DNA of 64,000 nt from Pseudomonas brassicacearum. GTDB lineage: Bacteria; Pseudomonadota; Gammaproteobacteria; Pseudomonadales; Pseudomonadaceae. This document shows, in pieces, positions 43,676 to 52,899 of this stretch. Where the stretch lies: NCBI RefSeq assembly GCF_003732225.1, contig NZ_MOBJ01000022.1, forward strand, positions 29,222 to 93,221. The letters run 5' to 3'. Made by a program: the position numbers and the translations under genes. Below the pieces are notes generated by a model. It searched no databases, had not been told where the DNA came from, and saw nothing but the letters and a program-made list of their open reading frames with translations. Within the stretch, counting starts at the first letter, position 1. Every line of letters starts with the position of its first letter.

Positions 43676-45346
43676 ATGACAACAACAATATCCCCCGACT
43701 CGCGCTGGACGCGGCGGCGCACTGAAAAGCTGCGGCGCCTCGAGCAGGTACGAGGTCTCGCCGATGGTGTGGTGTTGCCCACCGACAAGATCGTGGCGGC
43801 ACTTGAGGCCCTGATTTTGCCTGGCGACCGTGTGGTGCTGGAGGGCAACAACCAGAAGCAGGCGGACTTTCTTTCCCGCTCTCTGGCCAAGGCCGATCCG
43901 GCCAAGCTGCATGACCTGCACATGATCATGCCCAGCGTCGGTCGCTCGGAGCACCTGGACCTGTTCGAGCGCGGCATCGCCCGCAAGCTCGACTTCTCCT
44001 TCGCCGGCACCCAGAGCCTGCGCATCAGCCAGTTGCTTGAAGATGGCTTGCTGGAAATCGGCGCCATCCATACGTACATCGAGCTCTACGCCCGGCTGGT
44101 GGTGGACCTGATTCCCAACGTGGTGCTCTCGGCCGGTTTCATGGCCGACCGTGCCGGCAATATCTACACCGGAGCGAGCACCGAAGACACACCGGCGCTG
44201 ATCGAGCCGGCGGCCTTCAGCGACGGCATTGTGATCGTCCAGGTCAACCAGTTGGTGGACGACGTCAGCGAGTTGCCTCGCGTGGACATTCCCGCGTCCT
44301 GGGTGGACTTCGTGGTGGTGGCCGACAAACCGTTCTACATCGAACCGTTGTTCACCCGCGATCCCCGGCACATCAAACCCGTGCATGTGCTGATGGCAAT
44401 GATGGCGATCCGCGGGATCTATGAAAAACACAACGTTCAGTCGCTCAACCACGGCATCGGTTTCAACACGGCGGCCATCGAACTGATCCTGCCGACCTAT
44501 GGCGAATCGCTTGGGCTCAAAGGCAAAATCTGCCGAAACTGGACCCTCAATCCGCACCCGACCCTGATTCCGGCCATCGAAAGTGGCTGGGTCGAAAGCG
44601 TGCATTGCTTCGGCACCGAACTGGGGATGGAAAATTACATCGCCGCACGGCCGGACGTGTTTTTCACCGGTCGCGACGGTTCCTTGCGTTCCAACCGAAT
44701 GTTCTGCCAACTGGCCGGGCAGTACGCGGTCGACCTGTTTATCGGCGCGACCTTGCAGGTGGATGGCGACGGCCATTCTTCCACTGTGACCCGTGGACGC
44801 CTGGCCGGTTTCGGTGGCGCGCCGAACATGGGTCATGACCCGCGTGGTCGCCGTCACGGCACCCCGGCCTGGCTCGACATGCGCCACGGCGATGCTCCCG
44901 AAGCCTTGCTCGAACGTGGTAAAAAGCTCGTGGTGCAAATGGTCGAGACCTTCCAGGAGGGCGGTAAGCCGACCTTCGTTGAAACCCTCGATGCGGTTGA
45001 AGTGGCGAAGAAAAGCGGCATGCCTTTGGCGCCGATCATGATTTACGGCGACGACGTCACGCACCTGCTCACCGAAGAAGGCATCGCCTATTTGTACAAG
45101 GCACGCTCGCTGGAAGAGCGTCAGGCAATGATCGCGGCCGTGGCCGGAGTCACCGCCATCGGCCTGCGGCATAACCCCAAAGACACTGCGCGCATGCGCC
45201 GTGAAGGGTTGATCGCGTTGCCCGAAGACCTCGGCATCCGCCGCACCGATGCCACCCGCGAACTGCTGGCCGCGAAAAGCGTCGCCGATCTGGTGGAGTG
45301 GTCGGGTGGCTTGTACAACCCGCCCGCCAAGTTCAGGAGCTGGTAA
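43676..45346 (+). CDS. mdcA: Malonate decarboxylase alpha subunit (acetyl-S-ACP:malonate ACP transferase)
   Basis: 556 residues from ATG 43676 (GTGGAG upstream; a start at 43616 lacks one). The MdcA pattern is clear from SRWTRRRTEKLRRLEQVRGLADG through QKQADFLSRSLAKADP to the C-terminal VEWSGGLYNPP. It swaps acetyl for malonyl on the prosthetic thiol of MdcC. Its stop shares one base with the mdcB start. First gene of mdcABCDEGH-madLM. Confidence 0.95.
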   Translation: MTTTISPDSRWTRRRTEKLRRLEQVRGLADGVVLPTDKIVAALEALILPGDRVVLEGNNQKQADFLSRSLAKADPAKLHDLHMIMPSVGRSEHLDLFERGIARKLDFSFAGTQSLRISQLLEDGLLEIGAIHTYIELYARLVVDLIPNVVLSAGFMADRAGNIYTGASTEDTPALIEPAAFSDGIVIVQVNQLVDDVSELPRVDIPASWVDFVVVADKPFYIEPLFTRDPRHIKPVHVLMAMMAIRGIYEKHNVQSLNHGIGFNTAAIELILPTYGESLGLKGKICRNWTLNPHPTLIPAIESGWVESVHCFGTELGMENYIAARPDVFFTGRDGSLRSNRMFCQLAGQYAVDLFIGATLQVDGDGHSSTVTRGRLAGFGGAPNMGHDPRGRRHGTPAWLDMRHGDAPEALLERGKKLVVQMVETFQEGGKPTFVETLDAVEVAKKSGMPLAPIMIYGDDVTHLLTEEGIAYLYKARSLEERQAMIAAVAGVTAIGLRHNPKDTARMRREGLIALPEDLGIRRTDATRELLAAKSVADLVEWSGGLYNPPAKFRSW

Positions 45347-46221
45347 TGCACGCACTCAATCTGCAACCCAAGCGCCTGACCCTGGCCGAACGGCTGGCGG
45401 ACCTGGCGGTAGACGCCCTGATCGACGAAGCCGACCTGTCGCCAAAACCGGCGCTGGTGGACCGTCGCGGCAGCGGTGCCCACAGCGATTTGCACCTGGG
45501 GCTGATGCACGCTTCGGCGCTGTCGCTGTGGCCGGCGTTCAAGGAAATGGCCGACGCGGCCATCGAGTTTGGCGCAGTCGGTCTGCCGCTGCGCGAAGCC
45601 CTCGGGCGGATCGGCCGCGAGGGCGAGCAAGCGATGCTGGCGACCACCAACGGTGTCAATACCCATCGCGGGGCGATCTGGGCCTTGGGCCTGTTGGTCG
45701 CCGCCGCCGCGCTGGAACCTGAATCCACTGCCGCCAGCTCGGTCACTGTGCGCGCCGCACGTCTGGCGTTACTCGAGGATCGTGATGCGCCGCGTCCGTT
45801 CAGTCACGGCGCCCAAGTGGCGCAACGTTACGGGGCTCGGGGCGCTCGGGAAGAAGCACAACTGGGCTTCCCGGCCGTGATGCAATTCGGCCTGCCGCAA
45901 CTCCAACGCAGTCGCGCCGCTGGCAGCGGCGAACAGAACGCCCGGCTCGATGCCTTGCTGGCGATCATGACCACGCTCGCCGATACCTGCGTGCTTTACC
46001 GCGCCGGCGAGCAGGGGTTGCAAACGATGCAACTCGGCGCCAGGGCGGTGTTGGAAGCGGGCGGCACAGCCAGCCTGGCCGGTCGCCGTCGGCTGCATCT
46101 GCTCGACCAACAATTAATTGCGTTGAATGCCTCGCCCGGCGGCGCTGCGGATTTGCTCGCAGCCTGCCTGTTTATCGACCGCATCTCCTCTTGCGACGGC
46201 GTCATCCAGGGAGCTTTCTGA
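45346..46221 (+). CDS. mdcB: Triphosphoribosyl-dephospho-CoA synthase
   Basis: 291 residues from ATG 45346, overlapping the mdcA stop by one base. CitG/MdcB features: ALVDRRGSGAHSDLHLGLMHASA, GVNTHRGAIWALGLLVAAA and SPGGAADLLAACLFIDRI. It makes the prosthetic group precursor from ATP and dephospho-CoA. Overlaps mdcC by one base. Confidence 0.95.
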   Translation: MHALNLQPKRLTLAERLADLAVDALIDEADLSPKPALVDRRGSGAHSDLHLGLMHASALSLWPAFKEMADAAIEFGAVGLPLREALGRIGREGEQAMLATTNGVNTHRGAIWALGLLVAAAALEPESTAASSVTVRAARLALLEDRDAPRPFSHGAQVAQRYGARGAREEAQLGFPAVMQFGLPQLQRSRAAGSGEQNARLDALLAIMTTLADTCVLYRAGEQGLQTMQLGARAVLEAGGTASLAGRRRLHLLDQQLIALNASPGGAADLLAACLFIDRISSCDGVIQGAF

Positions 46222-46520
46222 TGGAAACCTTATCCTTTGAATTCCCCGCCGGGCAGCCGGCGCGGGGCAGGGCGCTGGTCGGCTGTGTCGGCTCGGGCGA
46301 TCTCGAAGTGCTGCTCGAACCGGGGCAGGCCGGCACGCTGACGATCCAGGTGCAGACGTCGGTCAATGGCAGCCAACAGCGCTGGCAGCATTTGTTCGCA
46401 CGGATGTTCGACGGCCAGACACCGCCGGCGATGCTCATCGATATTCATGATTTCGGAGCCACTCCTGGTGTGGTGCGCTTGCGTCTGGAGCAGGGCTTCG
46501 AGGAGATCGGCCATGAGTGA
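46221..46520 (+). CDS. mdcC: Malonate decarboxylase acyl carrier protein (delta subunit)
   Basis: 99 residues. GCVGSGDLEVLL holds Ser25, the site of phosphoribosyl-dephospho-CoA attachment. Overlaps mdcB by 1 bp and mdcD by 8 bp. Confidence 0.93.
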   Translation: METLSFEFPAGQPARGRALVGCVGSGDLEVLLEPGQAGTLTIQVQTSVNGSQQRWQHLFARMFDGQTPPAMLIDIHDFGATPGVVRLRLEQGFEEIGHE

Positions 46521-47364
46521 CTACGCAGCATTGCTCAACAAATGCAGCTTCGTCGAACTCGGTGCCCGGCAACGCGCCAAAGCCTTGCTCGACGCCGGGA
46601 CCTTCCGCGAATTGCTCGACCCGTTTCAGCGGGTCATGTCGCCGTGGCTATCGCGTCAGGGCGTGGTGCCGCAAGCCGATGACGGTGTGGTGATCGCCAA
46701 GGGCAGCATCGGCGGTTTGCCGGTGGTGATCGCCGCCATCGAAGGCGCATTCCAGGGCGGCAGCCTGGGTGAGGTCGGCGGGGCGAAAATTGCCGGCGCG
46801 CTGGAACTGGCAGCCGAGGACAACCGCAAGGGCATCCCCACCCGTGCCGTGCTGCTGCTGGAAACCGGTGGCGTGCGTTTGCAGGAAGCCAACCTCGGGC
46901 TGGCGGCGATTGCCGATATCCATGCGGCGATTGTCGATTTGCGCCAGTACCAGCCGGTGATCGGTGTGGTGGCCGGCAGCGTCGGTTGTTTTGGCGGCAT
47001 GTCGATTGCCGCCGGGTTGTGCAGCTATCTGCTGGTCACTCAGGAAGCGCGACTTGGCCTCAATGGTCCGCAAGTGATCGAACAGGAAGCCGGGATCGAG
47101 GAATACGACTCGCGCGACCGTCCTTTCATCTGGAGCCTGACCGGCGGCGAGCAACGGTTCGCCAGTGGGCTGGTGGATCGGTATGTGGCCGATGACGTGG
47201 CGCAGATTCAGCAACACGTCAGCGAGCTGCTGCAACACGGGCTGCCCGCTGAACAGCGCAGTCGCCAGGCAGATCTGTTCCTGCAACGCCTCGCCCGTCT
47301 GGACGCGATGCCACAAATCGAACCGGCGACGGTTCGCGATCTGTATCAAGGAGCGCACTCATGA
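46513..47364 (+). CDS. mdcD: Malonate decarboxylase beta subunit
   Basis: 283 residues from ATG 46513. Crotonase-like carboxyltransferase fold: GTFRELLDPFQ, VVIAAIEGAFQGGSLGEVGGAKIAGALELA, VVAGSVGCFGGMSIAAGLCSYLL and a NGPQVIEQEAGIEEYDSRD stretch. With MdcE it decarboxylates malonyl-ACP to acetyl-ACP. Overlaps mdcC and mdcE (4 bp). Confidence 0.95.
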   Translation: MSDYAALLNKCSFVELGARQRAKALLDAGTFRELLDPFQRVMSPWLSRQGVVPQADDGVVIAKGSIGGLPVVIAAIEGAFQGGSLGEVGGAKIAGALELAAEDNRKGIPTRAVLLLETGGVRLQEANLGLAAIADIHAAIVDLRQYQPVIGVVAGSVGCFGGMSIAAGLCSYLLVTQEARLGLNGPQVIEQEAGIEEYDSRDRPFIWSLTGGEQRFASGLVDRYVADDVAQIQQHVSELLQHGLPAEQRSRQADLFLQRLARLDAMPQIEPATVRDLYQGAHS

Positions 47365-48164
47365 GCGGTTATTCCCTGAGAGGTTTGCACTGGTTTCAAG
47401 CCTTGAGTGCCGGCTCCAATATCGTCGACGGATTACCTGCTTCGTTGAAAGTCGCAGACGGCATGCTGGGTCAGCAGCCCGTGCGGTTTATCGCGGTGGT
47501 GGCTGATCCGCAGAACCGCTTTGTTCGTGCCCGTCACGGCGAGGTCGGTTTGTTGGAGGGCTGGGGTCTGGCCAAAGCGGTGGATGAGGTGATTGAAGCG
47601 GATCGCAACAAACCACAGAAGCGTGCGCTGATCGCCATCGTCGATGTGCCAAGCCAGGCTTATGGCCGCCGCGAAGAAGCCCTGGGCATCCATCAGGCCC
47701 TGGCCGGTGCTGCGGACAGTTATGCCCGAGCACGACTGGCCGGGCATGCGGTGATCGGTTTGCTGGTGGGCAAGGCGATGTCCGGGGCGTTTCTGGCCCA
47801 CGGATATCAGGCCAACCGGCTGATTGCCCTGCGTGACCCTGGGGTGATGGTTCACGCCATGGGCAAGGTCTCGGCCGCGCGGGTCACCCTGCGCAGCGTT
47901 GAAGAACTCGAAGCCCTGGCCGCCAGCGTGCCGCCGATGGCCTATGACATCGACAGCTATGCCAGCCTCGGCCTGCTCTGGGAAACCCTGGCGGTGGAGC
48001 AGGTCGAGCAGCCGACCGCGAGCGATCTGGCTCGGGTTATCGACCGCTTGCTCCACGCCATAAGCGACGTCGAAGCCAGCGGGGCTGATTTGAGCTCCCG
48101 TCTGGGCGCGACCAACCGTGCGGCATCGAGCAAGGTTCGCCAACTGTTGCGTGAGCAATGGTGA
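47361..48164 (+). CDS. mdcE: Malonate decarboxylase gamma subunit
   Basis: 267 residues starting MSGYSLRGLHWFQAL. GHAVIGLLVGKAMSGAFLAHGYQANRLIALRDPGVMVHAMGK is the characteristic MdcE core. Pairs with MdcD. Overlaps mdcD by 4 bp and mdcG by 7 bp. Confidence 0.95.
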   Translation: MSGYSLRGLHWFQALSAGSNIVDGLPASLKVADGMLGQQPVRFIAVVADPQNRFVRARHGEVGLLEGWGLAKAVDEVIEADRNKPQKRALIAIVDVPSQAYGRREEALGIHQALAGAADSYARARLAGHAVIGLLVGKAMSGAFLAHGYQANRLIALRDPGVMVHAMGKVSAARVTLRSVEELEALAASVPPMAYDIDSYASLGLLWETLAVEQVEQPTASDLARVIDRLLHAISDVEASGADLSSRLGATNRAASSKVRQLLREQW

Positions 48165-48778
48165 ACGGGTTTCTGGCCCATGACCTGCTCTGGGGACTGA
48201 CCCCGGAGCAGTTGCCGGCGGATGCGCCGCTGTGGGTGGTCGAGGTCATGAGCGAAGGTCAACCAGTCGTGGTTCGACGCGCCTTGAGTGCTGCCGATCA
48301 GATTGCAGTAGGCGTACGTGGAGCGTTGCGCGAGCAGCGTTTCCCAACGCTGATGGCGGTCGAGGCGATCCAGCGTCGGGTACGGCCGGAAGACCTTTGC
48401 CATGTCGAGAGTGATCGTGACCTGCCGGCCTTGCAGGTTCTGGCGCAACTGCGGCCGATGCTCGATACCTGCGGTTGGGTTTGGGGCGTCAGTGGCAGCG
48501 CCGGGTTTGAGTTGGCCAGCGGCGTGACGGCATTGCATGAGCGCAGCGATCTCGACTTGATCTTGCGCACGCCGCAACCCTTGGACCGGGTTCAGGCGCA
48601 GGAACTGCTGACGTGGCTGGACGCCGCTGCGTGCCCGGTGGACATGCAATTGCAAACACCGCTGGGCGCGGTTGCCTTGCGTGAATGGGCCGGTCCGGCA
48701 AAGCGGGTGTTGCTCAAAAACGCCCGCGAAGCACGGCTGGTGAACGACCCTTGGCATCCACAGGAGCACACAGCGTGA
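48158..48778 (+). CDS. mdcG: Phosphoribosyl-dephospho-CoA transferase (holo-ACP synthase)
   Basis: 206 residues. LAHDLLWGL at the start, GVSGSAGFELASG and a nucleotidyltransferase SDLDLIL (Asp pair) are MdcG features. It transfers the prosthetic group to Ser of MdcC. ATG 48158 lies within the end of mdcE; GTG 48161 is an alternative. It overlaps mdcH by 4 bp. Confidence 0.92.
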   Translation: MVNGFLAHDLLWGLTPEQLPADAPLWVVEVMSEGQPVVVRRALSAADQIAVGVRGALREQRFPTLMAVEAIQRRVRPEDLCHVESDRDLPALQVLAQLRPMLDTCGWVWGVSGSAGFELASGVTALHERSDLDLILRTPQPLDRVQAQELLTWLDAAACPVDMQLQTPLGAVALREWAGPAKRVLLKNAREARLVNDPWHPQEHTA

Positions 48779-49695
48779 GCAGCCTGTTGGTGTTCCCGGG
48801 CCAAGGTGCGCAGCAGCCGGGCATGCTTCATCGTTTGCCCGAGGCGAGCGTGATCGAGGCGAGCGAGGTGCTGGGCGAGGATGTTCTGCAACTTGATTCT
48901 GCCCAGGCGCTGAAATCGACCCGAGCGGTTCAGCTGTGCCTGCTGATCGCAGGCGTCGCTGCGGCGCGTATGTTGTTGCCGCACGGGTCGACAGTGGATT
49001 ACGTGGCTGGGCTGTCCATCGGCGCCTATCCGGCGGCGGTGGTGGCGGGTGCGTTGCGCTTCAGCGATGCGCTGCATCTGGTCAGCCTGCGGGGTGAGCT
49101 GATGCAACAGGCCTATCCCCAGGGCTACGGCATGACCGCGATCATCGGTCTGGACCTGGCGACCGTGGAAGGCTTGCTGGCGCAGGTTCACAGCAGCGCG
49201 ACGCCGGTTTACCTGGCCAACATCAATGCTGATAACCAGCTGGTTATCGCCGGCAGCGACTCGGCGATGAACGCCGTCGCCGAGTTGGCCCGGGGGCGTG
49301 GCGCGGGGTTGGCGAAACGGCTGGCGGTCAGCGTGCCGTCGCATTGCCCGCTGCTCGATGAACCCGCACAGGTGCTGGCCGAGGCGTTTGCCAACGTGCC
49401 GTTGCAGCTACCGACAGTGGGCTACTTGAGTGGCAGCCGCGCCCGACCGATCCGTTCGGTCGAGGCGTTGCGCGATGACCTGGCATTCAACATGTGCCGG
49501 GTGGTGGACTGGCGCGGCACCGTACAAAGCGCCTACGAGCGTGGCGTGCGGTTGCACATTGAACTGCCGCCCGGTGCGGTGCTCACCGGATTGGCGCGAC
49601 GGGTCTTCGAACAAGGCACGGTCATCGCCTTCGATGGCGCGCGCCTGGATACGTTGCAAGCGCTGTTGCGTGAGGAGGGCAGTCGCCAACCCTAG
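48775..49695 (+). CDS. mdcH: Malonyl-CoA:ACP malonyltransferase
   Basis: 306 residues from a GTG start overlapping the mdcG stop (GTGA). LLVFPGQGAQQPGM, nucleophile Ser81 in GLSIGAYPAA and His in VPSHCPLLD are the FabD-type features. It loads MdcC with malonyl from malonyl-CoA. End of the enzyme block; the transporter genes follow after about 60 bp. Confidence 0.95.
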   Translation: MSSLLVFPGQGAQQPGMLHRLPEASVIEASEVLGEDVLQLDSAQALKSTRAVQLCLLIAGVAAARMLLPHGSTVDYVAGLSIGAYPAAVVAGALRFSDALHLVSLRGELMQQAYPQGYGMTAIIGLDLATVEGLLAQVHSSATPVYLANINADNQLVIAGSDSAMNAVAELARGRGAGLAKRLAVSVPSHCPLLDEPAQVLAEAFANVPLQLPTVGYLSGSRARPIRSVEALRDDLAFNMCRVVDWRGTVQSAYERGVRLHIELPPGAVLTGLARRVFEQGTVIAFDGARLDTLQALLREEGSRQP

Positions 49696-49759
49696 ACACC
49701 GCTCAGGCTACGAAGGACAAAAACAATAACTTCGACGATGCACTTTGAGGATGACAACA

Positions 49760-50176
49760 ATGATTATTTACGGTGTGGCGCTGCTGGCGATCTGTACGCT
49801 GGCAGGGGTGTTCGTGGGCGACATGCTCGGCGTGTTGTTGGGCGTCAAGTCCAACGTCGGCGGGGTCGGTATCGCGATGATCCTGCTGATTCTCGCGAAG
49901 TTGTGGACGCACAAGCGCGGCGGCATGACCACGGAATGCGAGCTGGGCGTCGGCTTCTGGGGCGCCATGTACATTCCGGTGGTGGTGGCCATGGCCGCGC
50001 AACAGAACGTCGTCGCCGCCTTGCACGGTGGTCCGGTGGCCGTGCTGGCCGCCATCGGTTCGGTAGTGACCTGCGGCTGCACCATTGCCTTGATCAGCCG
50101 GATCCACAAGGGCGAGCCCTTGCCGGATGAGCCTGAGGATATAACCTCGGTTGCCGCCTCGATCGGGAGACACTGA
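49760..50176 (+). CDS. madL: Malonate transporter MadL subunit
   Basis: 138 residues from ATG 49760 (GAGG 9 bases upstream); ATG 49751 and TTG 49745 are in frame but badly spaced. MIIYGVALLAICTLAGVFVGDMLG opens the first of about four membrane helices. It forms a Na+ or H+-coupled malonate importer with MadM, 1 bp downstream. Confidence 0.9.
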   Translation: MIIYGVALLAICTLAGVFVGDMLGVLLGVKSNVGGVGIAMILLILAKLWTHKRGGMTTECELGVGFWGAMYIPVVVAMAAQQNVVAALHGGPVAVLAAIGSVVTCGCTIALISRIHKGEPLPDEPEDITSVAASIGRH

Positions 50177-50177
50177 T

Positions 50178-50942
50178 ATGTGGAATCTCATGGAAGCGGG
50201 TCTGAAACATAACGATCTGGTCACCGCGTTCGCATTCGTCGGCGTGATCATGTGGATCTCCGTCGTGCTCTCCAAACGCCTGACGTTCGGACGGATTCAT
50301 GGCTCGGCGATTGCCATCGTCATCGGGTTGGTGCTGGCCTGGGTCGGCGGCACGCTCACCGGCGGGCAGAAAGGCCTGGCGGACGTCGCGGTGTTTTCCG
50401 GTATCGGCCTGATGGGCGGTGCCATGCTGCGCGACTTTGCGATCGTCGCCACGGCCTTCGAAGTGCAGGCCACCGAAGCGCGCAAGGCCGGGTTTATCGG
50501 CGCACTCGCGCTGCTGCTGGGGACCGTGCTGCCGTTTATTGTCGGGGCGTGCATCGCCTGGGCATTCGGTTATCGCGATGCAGTGAGCATAACCACCATT
50601 GGCGCCGGGGCGGTGACCTACATCGTCGGTCCGGTCACCGGCGCGGCGATTGGCGCCAGTTCCGATGTGGTCGCGCTGTCGATTGCCACGGGGTTGATCA
50701 AGGCCATTCTGGTGATGGTTGGCACGCCGATGGCGGCGCGCTGGATGGGGCTTGATAACCCGCGCTCGGCGATGGTCTTCGGTGGGTTGGCCGGCACCGT
50801 CAGCGGTGTGACGGCGGGCCTCGCGGCGACGGATCGGCGGTTGGTACCTTATGGCGCGCTGACCGCGACGTTTCATACAGGGTTGGGCTGCCTGCTGGGG
50901 CCGTCGTTGCTGTATTTCATCGTTCGCGGGATTGTCGGCTAG
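50178..50942 (+). CDS. madM: Malonate transporter MadM subunit
   Basis: 254 residues from ATG 50178, right after the madL stop. About seven or eight membrane helices; GLMGGAMLRDFAIVATAFEVQ and GAVTYIVGPVTGAAIGASSDVVALSIATGLIKA are MadM features. Last gene of the operon; a REPIN follows. Confidence 0.92.
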   Translation: MWNLMEAGLKHNDLVTAFAFVGVIMWISVVLSKRLTFGRIHGSAIAIVIGLVLAWVGGTLTGGQKGLADVAVFSGIGLMGGAMLRDFAIVATAFEVQATEARKAGFIGALALLLGTVLPFIVGACIAWAFGYRDAVSITTIGAGAVTYIVGPVTGAAIGASSDVVALSIATGLIKAILVMVGTPMAARWMGLDNPRSAMVFGGLAGTVSGVTAGLAATDRRLVPYGALTATFHTGLGCLLGPSLLYFIVRGIVG

Positions 50943-50973
50943 GTTCAAGATTTTCCTCGCCTGTTCTGACGCC

Positions 50974-51067
50974 ATCGCGAGCAAGCTCGCTCCCACAGTG
51001 GATTGATAGTGTTGCTGCAATCTGTGGCAGCTCACAAATCTAATGTGGGAGCGAGCTTGCTCGCGAT
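50974..51067. repeat. REPIN (GGGAGCGAGCTTGCTCGCGA type)
   Basis: 24-nt perfect inverted arms (ATCGCGAGCAAGCTCGCTCC and mirror) between madM and the converging mdcR gene, probably also acting as an operon-end structure. Confidence 0.9.
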
Positions 51068-51082
51068 GGGGGCACCTCGGTT

Positions 51083-51997
51083 TCAGGCATGTCGATGGGC
51101 ATACATCCGACACTCCGCCAACAACGCCAGCAGATTCGGATCACGCTCCTTGGCCTTCAGAAACACCACCCCAATGTGCTGCTGCAACCGATAGCGCTCC
51201 TGCAACGGGACCAGCTTCACGCGGTTCTCGTATACCGCAGCAATCCGCCCTGGCAGGAGCGCATAACCGACCCCGGAGCTGACCATGCTCAGCAGGGTGA
51301 AGATATCGTTGACCTGCATCGCTACCTTCGGCTCGAACCCCGCCTGCTTAAAGACCCGAATGCCGTCCTGGTGCGTAGCGAAGCCCTGGGTCAGGGTAAT
51401 GAAGGTCTCGTTACGCACCTCGGCGAGGTCGACTTCGCTCCGTTGGGCAAACGGTGAGTCGGCTGGCGTGGCGAGGAAGATGTCGTCGGAAAACAGTGGG
51501 ATCTGCTCGCAGTCCGGGTCGTTGACGGTGTCGTCCAGGGACACCAGGATCGCATCGACCTCCATGTTTTTGAGCTTGTACAGCAAGTCGAAGTTGGAGC
51601 CGAGGATCAGGTCGATGTTGAGTTCGCTGCGGCGAATCTTCAGGCCCATGATCAGTTGCGGCACCGTTTTCACCGTGAGTGAATACAGCGAGCCGAGCTT
51701 GAAGCGTTCGGCCGAAAAACCAGCGGCTTCGCGGGTCAGGCGTACGCTCTCGAGCACATCCTGAATCAGTTTCTGCGCCCGCTCTTCGAGCACATAGGCG
51801 CTTTCCAGTGGCGTCAGGCTGCGCCCTTCATGCTTGAACAGCGGGCAGCGCAGTGCGCTTTCCAGCGAGTGAATGGCCCGGTGCACACTGACATTGCTGG
51901 TCTGCAGTTCGGCCGCCGCACGGGCCAGGTTGCCGGTGCGCATGAAGGCCAGGAACACTTCCAGCTTTTTCAGGGTCAATTCTTCGTCGATCAGCAT
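51083..51997 (-). CDS. mdcR: LysR-family regulator of malonate utilisation
   Basis: 304 residues. LTLKKLEVFLAFMRTGNLARAAAELQTSNVSVHRAIHSLE is the DNA-binding region, of the MdcR subgroup (TSNVSVHRA rather than TQPAVS). The effector domain starts near LGSLYSLTVKTVPQLI. Converges with the mdc operon, its expected target. Confidence 0.88.
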   Translation of the reverse strand: MLIDEELTLKKLEVFLAFMRTGNLARAAAELQTSNVSVHRAIHSLESALRCPLFKHEGRSLTPLESAYVLEERAQKLIQDVLESVRLTREAAGFSAERFKLGSLYSLTVKTVPQLIMGLKIRRSELNIDLILGSNFDLLYKLKNMEVDAILVSLDDTVNDPDCEQIPLFSDDIFLATPADSPFAQRSEVDLAEVRNETFITLTQGFATHQDGIRVFKQAGFEPKVAMQVNDIFTLLSMVSSGVGYALLPGRIAAVYENRVKLVPLQERYRLQQHIGVVFLKAKERDPNLLALLAECRMYAHRHA

Positions 51998-52050
51998 GGC
52001 GCAGACTCTTTTTCAATCGCCCGATTGTGCACTACTGGTCGACCTTTGGC

Positions 52051-52749
52051 TCAAGGGTTTATGGCCACCTGGTGTGGCCGGCAGTTGAGGTACGCCGAGG
52101 ATTTCAGCCAGCGCTGGTCGGGGTACCAGGAAAACATGAACTGGCCGTCCTTGAGTGTGTCGATTACCTGACGCGCCACTTGTGGCCGCACTGCCGGGCA
52201 GCCCAGGCTGCGTCCGATGCGGCCCTGGCGCTCGCTCCACAACGGACTCACGTAATCGGCCGCGTGAATCACGATGTCACGGTCGCGTGCGCGGTCATTG
52301 AAACCCGGCTCCAGACCGTCCATGCGCAGCGAGTAGCCGTGGCTGCCCTGGTAGCTTTCCTGGGTGCGGAACAGGCCCAGGCTGGACTGATAGCTGCCGA
52401 CGCGATTGGAGAACTGCGTGGCGAAATTTTCCCCGGACTTTTGCCCGTGGGCGACCAGATCGCGCAGCACCAGGGACTTTTTGCGCAGATCGAAGATCCA
52501 CAGGCGACGTGCCGTGGAAGGTTGTGAATAGTCGATCACGGCCAGGCGTTCGGCTTGTCTGGCGCCATTGTTGATGGCGCATTGCATGGCGCTCAGGGCA
52601 CTTTGTAGCGCTTGGGGATTGAGTTCCGGAGCGACCTGCGCGAGGCTGTTATACAACGCTTGGTTGTGGGTGCTGGCAGCGAGCACCGGAGTGCAAATCG
52701 CGCTCAGGGTCGTCGCTGCCAGACTGAGTCGGCGCACAAAGGTCAGCAT
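52051..52749 (-). CDS. Murein L,D-transpeptidase catalytic-domain protein (YkuD_2 type)
   Basis: 232 residues with a signal peptide (1-24, ending VLA). The catalytic block is DRDIVIHAADYVSP...RIGRSLGCPAVRP, with His of the HAADY motif and Cys of SLGCPAV. This small family differs from the classical YkuD fold in sequence. Periplasmic peptidoglycan cross-linking or remodelling is expected. Divergent from another L,D-transpeptidase. Confidence 0.85.
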   Translation of the reverse strand: MLTFVRRLSLAATTLSAICTPVLAASTHNQALYNSLAQVAPELNPQALQSALSAMQCAINNGARQAERLAVIDYSQPSTARRLWIFDLRKKSLVLRDLVAHGQKSGENFATQFSNRVGSYQSSLGLFRTQESYQGSHGYSLRMDGLEPGFNDRARDRDIVIHAADYVSPLWSERQGRIGRSLGCPAVRPQVARQVIDTLKDGQFMFSWYPDQRWLKSSAYLNCRPHQVAINP

Positions 52750-52899
52750 GTGTTGAGAGTCTCATTGTTATTGTTATTGTTGACTCCCGACGTCCTGTCA
52801 TTTCACCGGCAGGCCTGTTGATACGCTGGCCTTATTGCTTGCCGCACCGGCTGCAGAGGTTGACCGTCTACGTGACGGTCGTGGAGTGGAGTAAAGCTG

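Noticed and set aside
43631..45355. Minus-strand frame of 574 codons opposite mdcA
   Set aside because: mdcA is certain on the plus strand; the antisense product has no recognisable features.
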